Assembly: GCF_000003605.2 (NCBI RefSeq)
Contig: NW_003132850.1
Location: 322,200 to 344,445, forward strand
Length of the DNA stretch: 22,246 nucleotides
Reading direction: 5' to 3'
Source: Saccoglossus kowalevskii
Taxonomy: Eukaryota; Hemichordata; Enteropneusta; Harrimaniidae
The position numbers and the translations under genes were made by a program. Below are positions 8,392-18,170 of the stretch, in pieces. Every line of letters starts with the position of its first letter. Position 1 is the stretch's first letter. The notes below the pieces were generated by a model, which was not told the origin of the DNA, searched no databases, and saw only the letters and a program-made list of their open reading frames with translations.

Positions 8392-10511
8392 TGCTGTAGT
8401 TTTCATGAGATGTGTTTCATGTTATTCCGGCGACACCTATATGTAACTGTTTGTAGGAAATGCATGAATTATACACGCTACTGCAAAATCGATGTGACCT
8501 GAATGTCCCCATTCCGTGTATACTGTTCCTACAAGTCGCCGTGTTTCTTGTAATGCCCTTCAAACCAGTCATGCACTCAATCCGCCCCTGGCATTTCCTT
8601 TGCTCGTGATTCCAACCCCAAAAATAAATGACCAGTTATTTGTCATGTTCGTATCACGTGACTCACCAGACAAACCGCGAGCCGAGCATGCTTTGTTGAC
8701 GGTGTATTGAACTCGGTTAATAGCCAATACAAACAAACATTGGTCCATTACGAGTCCAGGGGTGGACAATTTGGGGGGGAAGTGTTTTCAAACTAAACCA
8801 CATTGGGCTCACAACAGTTAGTTGTAAAACAAATGTAAACAAAAGTATCGACCATGCCCTAGCTTAGGGAAGAACAATTTACCCCCTCACCTCTACCTTT
8901 TTACCCTCCCACAATGACGTAAAATGGTCAAATCCGGCAAGGGTATCAATTTCACTTCCCAACCTAAATTCACATCAGTAGCTTTCTGCATCTCGTCAAG
9001 TAAACATCGACTGTACAAGAAAAAAAAACGTTACACACTTTCATCATGTTGCAACATATAACAAGAATGTTTCGAAGTAAAACAGGTAAGACATTTAAAT
9101 TATTCGTTTTTTTTATATATTTGCAACACGTATTTATTGTTCGCTTTTTATATTCAGTATTTCGTGTATTTTGACGAGAAAAGTACAACATTAGTATACG
9201 AGCTTCTATATTGTGAATGGAACCCCCGCCCCCGAAAAAACGCCTCTCTTGCAAAAAAACAAAACAAAAACGGTTTCCCGAAATATAAATATAATTAATT
9301 CATGAAACATAAAATTACAACAAAATTACTCGCATCCTCGCTTCGGGCTTATTTTTCCCAGGTTTCACACTAGTCACGTGACGATGCCATGACGCTGAGC
9401 GCCACAGTATTTCCATGTGACCACGCATCGACTGATTATTGTTCGTCCGTATTTTTTAGCACCAATCAAAATATATAATGGCTGCAGATTTCCCGAGCCT
9501 GTGTCTGGGCAGAGAGATGACATAATCCTGTTTATGATCATTATTAATACTGAAATGTCTGCACCAAGGATAGCAAATTTTAAACTGCCATTGTATTTGC
9601 TTTGTCTGATAGCATATTTATTATTGTCAATTATAATATTAAATCTGACACTATCTATTAGGCGTGTCTTCGTAGATGTCGCATACGTGTCAACACGTGT
9701 CACCGTCATACTACCCAAATATGCATACCAGAATAGTCATAGATCCAATACCCAGACCAGTTTATTATATATATATATCGTGGTGATATTTGTTTAATAA
9801 TGTTCAGTTTTATTTCACAAAAACACAAAATAGACATATAAAATAAACAAAACAATACTGATTGAGATTAAATATATATGAACATCATTTGGAATGATCT
9901 ACAAGTTTTGTTGTTGTTTTTTTTAACTGGCGGCGGAAAGTGTTAAAGAGAACCGATGAATTACAGTCCAAAATTTCAGATTAGAACTCATATGCGATGA
10001 GTGATCCAGGACATTCCACGTGTTATGCATATTAGATGTCTACCGATATTGTTGTGGCGTGCAATGGTTTGGAAATGTCGATCGCCATATGGTTGAAGCA
10101 TCTCTAAAAGCAATTTGCTGACCCAATCCTGTATAATCACATATCTGTAGTACACACCAAAATAACATTTGATGTGACGATTGGCAATAATAGAATTTAA
10201 TTAGCAATATGTATCCGTCCCATGGAGTAATTTTCCATCTTAAACATACGTGACGCCATTACACACTTAAAGTGGTCTTGCACCATGATTTATAGGAATT
10301 TTAAACAATAATTTACACTACTAACACATACGTTAATTTCGTCATGTTATATACCACATGAAAGCTTATTTTTCCAGCTTTTCAACAGTTTGCTGCATTT
10401 TTGTGTGGTTGCTAATGGTATCGAAAATGGATTGAAAATGTCCGTTTTTTGTTAAATTGTGTTTAAAACTGTAAACATAAAACATTGTAGCCAACAACTA
10501 CACATTGACAT
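8392..10511. other. Long non-coding stretch
   Basis: No exon is supported. CACGTG sites occur at 8676-8681 and 9375-9380. Near 9464-9476 a CCAATC and ATATATAA precede ATGGCTGCAGATTTCC (from 9478), which has an ideal start context but meets a stop after 15 codons with no donor. Open frames of 114-126 codons on both strands at 9374-9797 are within what this length of AT-rich DNA gives by chance. A short TA microsatellite lies at 9764-9778. Confidence 0.35.
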
Positions 10512-10547
10512 TTGTTTTTCCGCGTTAAGTTGAAATTATTTAATATC

Positions 10548-11099
10548 ATGTGTCATTATTATTGCTTTTTCACCGTTTCCTGCAGCTTACCTCCTTCAAT
10601 ACACGTTACGGTGTGGTGTGTCCTCCCCCTTATAATGCCAGACTTTTTTATTTCTTGTTTGTCGACTTTTTACAAGGCAATTTTTGTGAGGAGGGCGGAA
10701 AAAAATAAAAATAATTCTTTTTTTCCATTAGATTTGTGTGATTCTCAAAGAATTGTAAGTGAGATCATTGATCGGAGAGAAGAAATGAAATCAAATTTTA
10801 TTCCATGTATAACCTTGTTTCTCATCTGCGCGAGACTTCGGTACTTTGATAATGATGCTCCCACGAAAATGCAACTTGGATTTGTTATGCGGCGGGCGGT
10901 AAAAAATGAAGATGAAAATATTATTTTTTTTAGCATTTTTTTGTGCTTACAAGTCGCGAGAAATTACGCTGAAATAAAATTTTATTTTTATTTCATTTTC
11001 GGCTACTGTTCATTCGGCGGGTTCGCGAAACAAGGGATAATAAAAGTCTGGCCTAAGCGCATCCAAACACGACGCCGATATGTCGACCTCTCGCGATAA
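10548..11099 (+). CDS. Longest open frame: 183-residue hypothetical protein with internal duplication
   Basis: From the first in-frame ATG (10548) the frame runs 183 codons to a stop, and it is open from 10512. In DNA this AT-rich, so long a frame is unlikely by chance. The product is rich in Phe, Cys, Ile and Lys. Two segments resemble each other: FVRRAEKNKNNSFF then LC (from about 10686) and FVMRRAVKNEDENIIFF then LC (from about 10881), each preceded by a hydrophobic stretch. The underlying DNA is similar too (GGGCGG followed by A-rich, then T-rich tracts). It has no signal peptide or known domain. A minus-strand TATAAG and donor-like GAG|GTAAGC (near 10590-10640) leave open that part of this region is a minus-strand leader. 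It may be a real exon, a decayed element or a chance frame preserved by biased composition. Confidence 0.25.
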   Translation: MCHYYCFFTVSCSLPPSIHVTVWCVLPLIMPDFFISCLSTFYKAIFVRRAEKNKNNSFFPLDLCDSQRIVSEIIDRREEMKSNFIPCITLFLICARLRYFDNDAPTKMQLGFVMRRAVKNEDENIIFFSIFLCLQVARNYAEIKFYFYFIFGYCSFGGFAKQGIIKVWPKRIQTRRRYVDLSR

Positions 11100-13355
11100 T
11101 TAGTTCTCGACTCCAAAATAATACAAGCAATAGTACAAACTTAATTGTCAGTATATGTGATATTTATCCAATATTTCACAACACGACATTTCTATGCGAT
11201 GATGTTATTAAATAAAGTTATGAAAAATGTTTACAAGTTATTTAAATTACCTTACTACATTATCGAATTACATAACATACATATAGTCCAACACATTGGT
11301 GCCGATGTTACCCGGTATGTCTCTCCCGACATTTGTTGTTTTAAAAGTTTCCTCGCAATTCCTAACACAGTATGAGTGAACTGAACTACGTAACCTACAT
11401 GCCCCTGTGTATGTACACGCGATTATAGTGATGCCTGGATCCAGAACGAACGCATGAATCATATCTATTCGTTAACACAGCGGTATGTCAATGTAAGAAA
11501 TAATCTGTGGTATATTATATATATCGTGTCGACAGTCCAAATACAACATGTGTGGTGATATCCAAAGGCCAGACAGTCTGTGACCTCAGTATCTTCGTGA
11601 TGTACGAAGGGATCCGTTTGTGAAAGTATGAAAGTATTGTATTGGGGTCGATGCAGGTTATTTGCCCCGTTCTTCCATCACAGGGGGTATTTTTTTATAA
11701 AACCATTGATATTGTTCTTGGTGCAGTGACTCGGGATTTGAGTGGTAATTGCGCTAATGTATGATAACTTCGACCGTTGTACCGCGCCGCATTGGAGATG
11801 GATTCTATGCTAGGTACAACGCGGCTTTTGAATACACTGTTTGCTAAAGGTTCGTCGTACTTGAAAATAAAGTGGGTTGGTAATGAACATTAAATTAACT
11901 TACTGAAATCCGTGCTGGCTATGCATCATTTGTTTTGAAAGTTTTTAATAGACTGTTGCCCAGACTTTATATGACAATTTTCATAAAATCTATTCAAGCA
12001 ATCCTGTAAATCGAAGATCCCGTTTTATACACCAAATCTCAAATCTGCACGACTCACAGTAAAGTATATGATCTACATTAAGCTTTTATTAATCGAAAAG
12101 AAAAAGAACCCGTATATCGGCGCCTCTATAATACGTGCTACACAGCAGAGTGTTTGTGATAACAGAGTGCCTTTTGTTCTACAGTTTAGCCGTACGTATA
12201 CAGTCGGGGTCAGACACTCAATGACCTTACTTAAATCGGTTTTTCAATTTGCCCAACATTATTGACGAATTTTAAATGCCACAAGTGAAGAAAACATGCG
12301 CACAACAAAGACTCTTTGTAGTTTTTGAAAACATTTGGTTTGCTGCTTTTATGTCTGTTTTTGAAAACCTTAGCTTCATTGTTTAGCATTACATAAATTA
12401 CAAGTACCCTGCACGGGTACTGGCAGTTTGAACAGAGACAAACGTTCGGATGCGAGCTGATGAAAACCATTTTTATGAAAGTGACACATCCCAACTACAG
12501 AAACCCATCATACTTGGTGTTGACATTGTGTGGCCAACAACACTGGAAACACGAGAGTTCTTCGTCAAGCAGTCGGAGCCTTTCAAACCTATGTGTGACA
12601 CTTCTCACGGAAAATACTTGCCTCAAAACAATACCAATCATTTTTTGCCAATAAAAATTTGCCCATTTGTCAGTATTCGAACTTTTTACTATTCGTGAAG
12701 ATTTTATGCCAAATGATAGGCTGATGACCTGATTGGCTGAACAAATTTATATCGTGACTGATGAGGTACTTTTGTTACTGTGAATTATTTCAAAAATCTG
12801 GATTTAATTTTTTTTCTTGCATTTTGCTTCTGCGCTATATTGTAATTGTTCTAAAAATATAAATTGTCAATTAATATTAGGACAATTTCTTTTAAAATAC
12901 GGCACTGTAAAACACAAAATTTAACCAAAGAAATATGGCTCCATGATTCTACATAAAAACAAAAGAACCTTTCCATGTACTCACAAATTATGAGTATACA
13001 TGGTGGAGTTTTAGAGACGACGCGCAACCAATATCGATAAAACATTTATTTTAAAAAGTGTTGATAAAAATGAAAAGCGAATTAAAGAAGGAGATATCAA
13101 AGTGATATATGTTTTGCACATCAATTCTAAATGTCCACGCATGCGTATAGAATACAACAGAGGCGAAACGTATCAGAAACTGTTGAAATGTGTGACGTTG
13201 GCGTTCTACCGACAGAGGGACCGCTAATTGGCATATAAGAAAGAACAAACTTTCTTTTACTCACATTGCATTCATTATTATCGTTGAGGGCAGCACACAA
13301 CACATACGCAGACGATTCTAAATTAGACATTTATTAATTTTCTACTTTTTCATAG
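11100..13355. other. Long non-coding stretch
   Basis: No exon is supported. A frame at 12450-12698 reads somewhat protein-like (PIILGVDIVWPTTLETREFF) but lacks splice evidence and overlaps another open frame of similar length. TA-rich tracts occur near 11513-11524. Nothing else recognised. Confidence 0.3.
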
Positions 13356-13387
13356 CATGTCAACTGCTGTCTACCCAAGTTCGAAAC

Positions 13388-13483
13388 ATGTCAGTTGAAG
13401 TCCCGCCACGTGTAAGCCCGTATAAATACTCAACAACCAACATGCTCCTTGGGATCGGGGTGGCGATTGCAGCATGGTATCTG
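13388..13483 (+). CDS. Putative exon 1 of a small single-pass membrane protein
   Basis: The ATG at 13388 (context AAC before ATG) opens 32 codons: MSVEVPPRVSPYKYSTTN, then a hydrophobic segment MLLGIGVAIAAWYL. They end at a donor CTG|GTAGGT at 13484 (phase 0). Upstream, a pyrimidine tract ending in CATAG (13351-13355) could be the acceptor of a leader intron, making the exon 13356-13483. The coding part is GC-richer than its flanks. Proposed partner is 14259-14315. The layout (short N-terminus, one membrane helix, basic tail) resembles small mitochondrial or ER microproteins, but I recognise no family. If unspliced, the frame continues to 13609. Confidence 0.38.
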
Positions 13484-14258
13484 GTAGGTATAACAAAAAT
13501 CAACTCAGTTGGCGGTTTGCATAACACGCATCACCATGTCGTTCCACAGTGCCTGGTTTTACGACTATTCGCCTGTACTCCAAGTTTGCGTCTATGGTTG
13601 CATGTTTGAAATTGGTAAATTATGCAAACGTCGCGCCCTGTGATAGAATGTGATCTCGGGAAATGTCGTTGTTCACTCGCCAGTTTATATATTTCGCGCG
13701 AGATTTCAAGTCAAATTCAGACAACCAATCAAATTCACGGTTCAATGGTTGCCTTAGTTTGACTCAGCTATCGAATTGCAGCAAAAATTGCATGTACTAT
13801 TTGTACATCCCATGCAGACTTTTTTTACACCAAACACCACTAAGACCCTTGTAATATGACCGTTCACATGTGTTGTTTGCCTTGCACTTACAGACGTACA
13901 GTGATGTAAATTCTTGGTAAATACAAAATATGCATGGAGTTCAACAAACTAGCACATTTCGTGTGACTGATTTGGGGTACATTCAATAAAAATCGCTCAG
14001 GCTGTGCATGCGTATTAGTGTTCTTCGTTGCTCCTCCAAACTAGTATATGGGATAGTGCAATAACAGCATTTTTATTCTATGATAAATCGTAATCCAACA
14101 TGCCAACAAACAAATAAGCTTTGATTTTCGTCATCGCATACGCCAATTCGAAACCTGTGCCTTGCAATTTTTTTTATATATTTTTTTATTTTATTTTGTG
14201 CACCGGTAAAGTTCGCTCTATTGCATAAAATGGGACAGTATTTTGTTTTCTGTTTCAG
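13484..14258 (+). other. Putative intron of the microprotein gene
   Basis: Begins GTAGGTATA and ends with a pyrimidine-rich TTTTGTTTTCTGTTTCAG acceptor (14241-14258), both good matches to splice consensus. The interior is AT-rich without other features. Confidence 0.35.
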
Positions 14259-14315
14259 AGGATATTTCGTTGCTCCAAATCAAACTTTAAAGCATGTATT
14301 CGAAAACATTATTAA
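14259..14315 (+). CDS. Putative exon 2: basic C-terminal tail of the microprotein
   Basis: After the strong acceptor at 14258, phase 0 gives RIFRCSKSNFKACIRKHY and TAA (14313-14315). Joined to 13388-13483 this makes a 50-residue protein with one transmembrane helix followed by a Lys/Arg-rich tail. The positive tail would favour an N-out/C-in topology or mitochondrial membrane targeting. The support is only splice-site quality and frame compatibility. Confidence 0.3.
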   Translation, partial: RIFRCSKSNFKACIRKHY

Positions 14316-15639
14316 AGATTCCTGAATTTCGACCTTATCTTGTTGTGGTCGTATTTAATAATCTGAGTACAAACAAAAAATTGGAAAGCGTCGCCGGATC
14401 ATTTTTCAATTATTCCTAGGCCGAGAAGCAAAATCTTTTTTTTTTTGTGTGGGTAAGATCTCCTCAACATGTAACTTTTTTTTAGGAATTTTTAACTTAA
14501 AAGAACATGAAAATCATCAACACACTTATACTTAGACGGGTTCCCAACATCCACAGCGCACCACACCCACTCCATCTTCCTAGTCTAAAGAACTTCTATA
14601 AACGTATTCATGATCTCCCACCGTGACCCCACGGCACCCTCTCCTAATACCTACCACCCGACAATACACGTTTAACACGTATCAAATTACTTAGACTAAA
14701 ATCACATTTCGTTTTGTTAGGTTTACCGTAGTGGTACCGTAATGTGTCTGGAGCCATCCCGTAAAATAACACCACCCGACTGGCGAACACTGGCGAAGAG
14801 AGACAGCAGAGTTGAATGACATCCCGAATGCTGGAAAAAGACGTTGTCCATCCGGCATTCTCCGCAATGACACGTGATAACAAAATAACAACATTCTGCA
14901 CTTATACACTGCAATTACACATCACGTAGACTTGGAAGAAGGATATGTAATGTTCATTTGGGCTGCAATTCACCAAAGCATCTTTTCGGCAATCTATGTT
15001 TTTTTTGCAGAGCGCCCGCTATCGGCCACTACGTAACGTTAGCCAATAGAGGGCGATATGTACGAGATATTGCCAGTAAAATTAAGTACATGTACAACAC
15101 ACTGAAAAACGGAAAAATAAAACATGTAGATTTCAGAATTCCTGCCTTCAAATGTATTTCAGGAGAAAAATCAAATTTAAAGATGCAATATGCCCGAAAA
15201 CTTCTTCACATTGTCATCGTTGTTATGGGTCAACCCTACTTACTTTACTTTGTTATTGGTGTTTTACTAACTGGATGTTAGGATTCTGCTGGTTATGATT
15301 TCTTATGAACTGTAAAGACAATTTCTTATGCTGTTTATATGGATCATTGAGAGATTATCTGTGGCTTATACAAAGAGGGAATTCAACTTTAAACTCAATT
15401 TTCAGTTGAATAACTTTTGTTTTGTTGATATTCATTGTGTTGGTTGCACGATAATCTAGACTACAGGGTTGTCACTTTCATATCTTATCAGGGTATATTC
15501 ATTGTAATATCAACACTGTGATAGTACTCATAAAATCATTTTTTTTTTTTTTTGAAAATAAAATTTCATTTTAGAAATCATTTTTCCTGGTTAGTATTTA
15601 CTAGTATTTGGGGTGTAATAGTGGAGTTGAAAATACCCA
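14316..15639. other. Non-coding stretch; one weak terminal-exon candidate
   Basis: At 15010 a good acceptor (T-run then GCAG) precedes a frame to 15281 ending in a hydrophobic LLHIVIVVMGQPYLLYFVIG segment. It includes the CTCF-like word at 15048-15056 and has no known domain, so I do not call it. Three overlapping minus frames at 14644-14914 are also unassigned. An AATAAA at 15557-15562 follows a T run. Confidence 0.3.
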
Positions 15640-15822
15640 CTCAATTGTCTTCAATTTCAAAACAATATCTCTATATTTTACTTAATATTATAAACAACAC
15701 ATCTCTGTTGTCTTAATTTTCTGAACAATCTATTTATATTATCCTTGAATTTAGAAACATTGCTCTTATAAATCTTTTAAATAACACCTGTATTGCCTTA
15801 TAAGCATTATCTCAAAGAAAAT
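15640..15822. repeat. Degenerate ~60-bp tandem repeat
   Basis: Three successive blocks begin CTCAATTGTCTT (15640), CTCTGTTGTCTT (15703) and CTCTTATAAATC (15763). The first two align well over about 60 bp (..CAATNTNTNTATATT..TTAATNTTANAAACA..). It is an old AT-rich duplication. Confidence 0.4.
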
Positions 15823-15986
15823 TTACACGCGGGAGTAATCACCTGCGCGTGCGACGGACGGCCATAGCGTTCCGTTGTTTACCAACAATCGTCTACCCGT
15901 GAGTCTTTGCGTTTCAGCATGCGCTGTTATCGTCGATTAGAACCCATCTCCCGCGCGTGCGCAGGAGACGACCCCCTCTGCTTTAA
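15823..15986. mobile_element. TTAA-flanked MITE, copy 2
   Basis: This aligns along its length with 6282-6463. Shared segments include CCTGCGCRTGCG, CATAGCGT, TGTTTAC, GAGTCTT and TATCGTCG. The right end reads CTGCT followed by TTAA (15983-15986). The left end is degraded (TTTACACGCGGGAG). The right end contains a perfect NRF1 consensus on the minus strand, TGCGCACGCGCG (15952-15963). Confidence 0.7.
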
Positions 15987-17159
15987 CATTATAATGGAAA
16001 ACAATACAACATATTAACAATGTTCATATCTATCCCAAACAATAGTATCCATTGTGTCACAATTTAGCTTTCGTTTACGGAAAATCACTCGCAATAACAT
16101 TGTTAATATATTGCTGGCAACATTGTTTGCTTTTCTAATTTCTTTCAGACCAGAAATTTTTCGGTTTGTAAAATGTAAGTCTTGCTTTTTCGTGTCAGGT
16201 GTTTTTCCCACTGTTTTTTCAACACACAAAGGTGTTGTTGCCATAGAGATGTAAATTATTACTAAACGTTGAGGACGCCTTGGAGTTTAATTTTTTTACC
16301 TTGGCCGTGAAATGCTCAATTTCATTGCCTCATATTCCGAGTCTGTGTTGCGTGCTTGCTATTCACATTATGGATACCGCAAACGTGCCGAATCAGCCAA
16401 TACTGTCAACAAAAATTAGGTTAGATTACATTTACATCAACGAATAATGTTTTGCTTTCGCGTATTAATTTTGAAGAAAGGGTATATTTTTTTTAATAAA
16501 AACAGAGTTCTAATGTTCGGCCACATCGACCATTTGCTACGTCAAGGTGAATTCCCGGGCCATGAAATAAACAAGGATAAAAGACTTGTTGAACAAACAA
16601 ATCATTTACATATAATTTATCTCACACCTGTGCGTTCTCATGACACGCCGTTAGAGGGCACTATCTATGTCTAATCCCACATATGTCTTTCAGAATTCAC
16701 TCAATACTCACATCGTCACCGTGACGTATTGGCGACAGTAACTTCACAACACCCCCTCCCCCTTCAAAGTTTATCATGAAATCATTTCGCCTGTCTCGGA
16801 GTGGCTCACTACATATTGTGGCAAGGTAACTCTCGCGAAAACTTCCCAATTTTGAAATTAGATTTTCATGTTTACAACATGACTGTTAAATCACATTTGC
16901 TTGAACGTAAAAACCACCTCTCCGATACAAATGATAGTCAAAAACATTTCTTGTATGTCTTAGTACAGCAGTTGATACCTCGACACGCTTTCACAAATCA
17001 ATTATTTGCGATTTCCTGCATTTCGAGGTCATGGGAGGAAACAGTCTTTATTGTTCGATTGAAATTAACCGATTAACGATTACAAAAGATAAACAAAGTC
17101 ATTCCCGTGGTCAGGAATAAACCTATTCAATCTATGTCTATCGAATCGCTGTCGTGAAT
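15987..17159. other. Non-coding stretch before the tRNA
   Basis: Open frames of 60-91 codons on either strand (16014-16254, 16447-16674, 16801-17076) lack start, splice or domain support. A CTCF-like word lies at 16653-16661 and a CRE-like GTGACGTA at 16720-16727. Nothing firmer. Confidence 0.3.
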
Positions 17160-17231
17160 GGGGATGTAGCTCAGTGGTAGAGCGCATGCTTTGCATGTAT
17201 GAGGCCCCGGGTTCGAAACCCGGCATCTCCA
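17160..17231 (+). tRNA. tRNA-Ala (anticodon TGC)
   Basis: Decodes GCA (Ala) codons. The 72-nt gene folds as a complete cloverleaf: acceptor GGGGATG/CATCTCC, D stem GCTC/GAGC, anticodon stem CATGC/GTATG with loop TTTGCAT and anticodon TGC at 17192-17194, T stem CCGGG/CCCGG with loop TTCGAAA, and discriminator A at 17231. The internal promoter is intact: A box TAGCTCAGTGG (17167-17177) and B box GGTTCGAAACC. CCA is not encoded, as expected in eukaryotes. No intron. It is nearly identical to the animal tRNA-Ala(UGC) consensus. Confidence 0.97.
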
Positions 17232-17235
17232 CTTG

Positions 17236-17239
17236 TTTT
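17236..17239 (+). terminator. RNA polymerase III T4 terminator
   Basis: TTTT starts 5 nt after the tRNA-Ala 3' end, the usual Pol III stop. Confidence 0.8.
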
Positions 17240-17472
17240 AAAAATGTATTCAAAGCTACAGCGAGACCTATCATTACGTGTATGTAACCCTTTATATGTT
17301 GTATCAGACCTCATTGGTTTTTGTTCATTCCGTTTTGATGGAAATCTGGCAACTTTGTAATGTGAACTTTTGGAAGACAGCTCTTTTCAGTATTTCTCTC
17401 CACTAAGGGGAGGGGCTCGATTGTACGCTTATTCGCAGAATTTTTAATTTGTACGCAGGTTTTCGTAAAATA
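17240..17472. other. Short spacer, nothing recognised
   Basis: AT-rich DNA between the tRNA and the palindrome-rich element. Confidence 0.4.
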
Positions 17473-18170
17473 AGTTGCGTTCACGCACAGCTCCTTAGCA
17501 CGGGCTAAGAGGTCAAATTCCTTAGCCCGTGCTAAGAAAACGTGCGTGAACGCTTAGCACGGGCTAAGGAATGCTAAGTACGGGTTAAATCTGATCCGAA
17601 TTTAAGACGCGGTCTAGACCTTAGCACGGGCTAACGAAGTATGCGCGAACGCTTAGCCCAGGGCTAAGCGCCCTCTGCGGCGACCTTTGGGTGTGAAAAT
17701 TGTCCCATGTTCGTATAACGACACTATTCCACCAGTCATTACTCCGCGCTCACTTCCACACTAATCGGGTCACTGTAGTAGAGCGTACAGCAGCTCCAAT
17801 CGTAGACAAAATAAATTTGGTTTGCTGTCTACGACATGCATTAATAAAACGCTGTATTCTGTTACGCCCGTGTATACTGTTTATGTGCATCAAATAAGTG
17901 GTCCGTCTCTCTCGCGTCCTGTGCACGTCGCTTCAAAATTAGAACGAAACATGCCAGCAGCAGAAATAGAACCTCGCGCGTGTCATCCATTTTTCGTTCG
18001 TAAATAGCGGCTTACCAAAGGTCACCGACTAATGGCAGCCCTTAGCCCGTGCTAACGACTGGCCCTCCCTGTGCGTGGACGCAATTGGGTCTAGCTGAAA
18101 TGCAAATATGCTAGATAAGCCTAAATCAGCTTAAATCTTAGCCCGTACTTCGTGTAACGTGAACACAACT
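17473..18170. mobile_element. ~700-bp non-autonomous inverted-repeat element with eight TTAGC-palindromes
   Basis: The ends are inverted: AGTTGCGTTCACGCAC at the left matches the reverse complement of the right end, AGTTGTGTTCACGTTA, and both lead about 20 bp inward to (TA/A)CGGGCTAAG. ATA abuts both outer edges and may be a 3-bp target duplication. Inside are about eight copies of the palindrome CTTAGCacGGGCTAAG at 17494, 17521, 17553, 17573 (degenerate), 17620, 17652 (perfect 17-mer), 18041 and 18137 (partial), in both orientations. Several neighbour a GTGCGTGAACGC word. Inner inverted words GCGACCTTTGG (17679) and CCAAAGGTCACCG (18016) also pair. The core (17700-18005) has only short frames and no transposase. 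I infer a MITE/foldback-like element whose palindromes could be transposase or host-factor binding sites. Confidence 0.6.

Noticed and set aside
9374-9797. Overlapping 114- and 126-codon frames on opposite strands
   Set aside because: Expected about once by chance in this much AT-rich sequence; hydrophobic composition reflects T-rich DNA.
12450-12698. 82-residue frame with PIILGVDIVWPTTLETREFF
   Set aside because: Protein-like in part, but an overlapping second frame is equally open and there is no splice or family support.
14958-15281. Possible terminal exon after a good acceptor at 15010
   Set aside because: AT-biased codons, no domain, and a CTCF-like word inside; the length is within chance.
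17080-17274. Minus-strand 64-residue ORF with PGFEPGASYMQSMRSTTELH
   Set aside because: It is the antisense translation of the tRNA-Ala gene, a well-known false protein.
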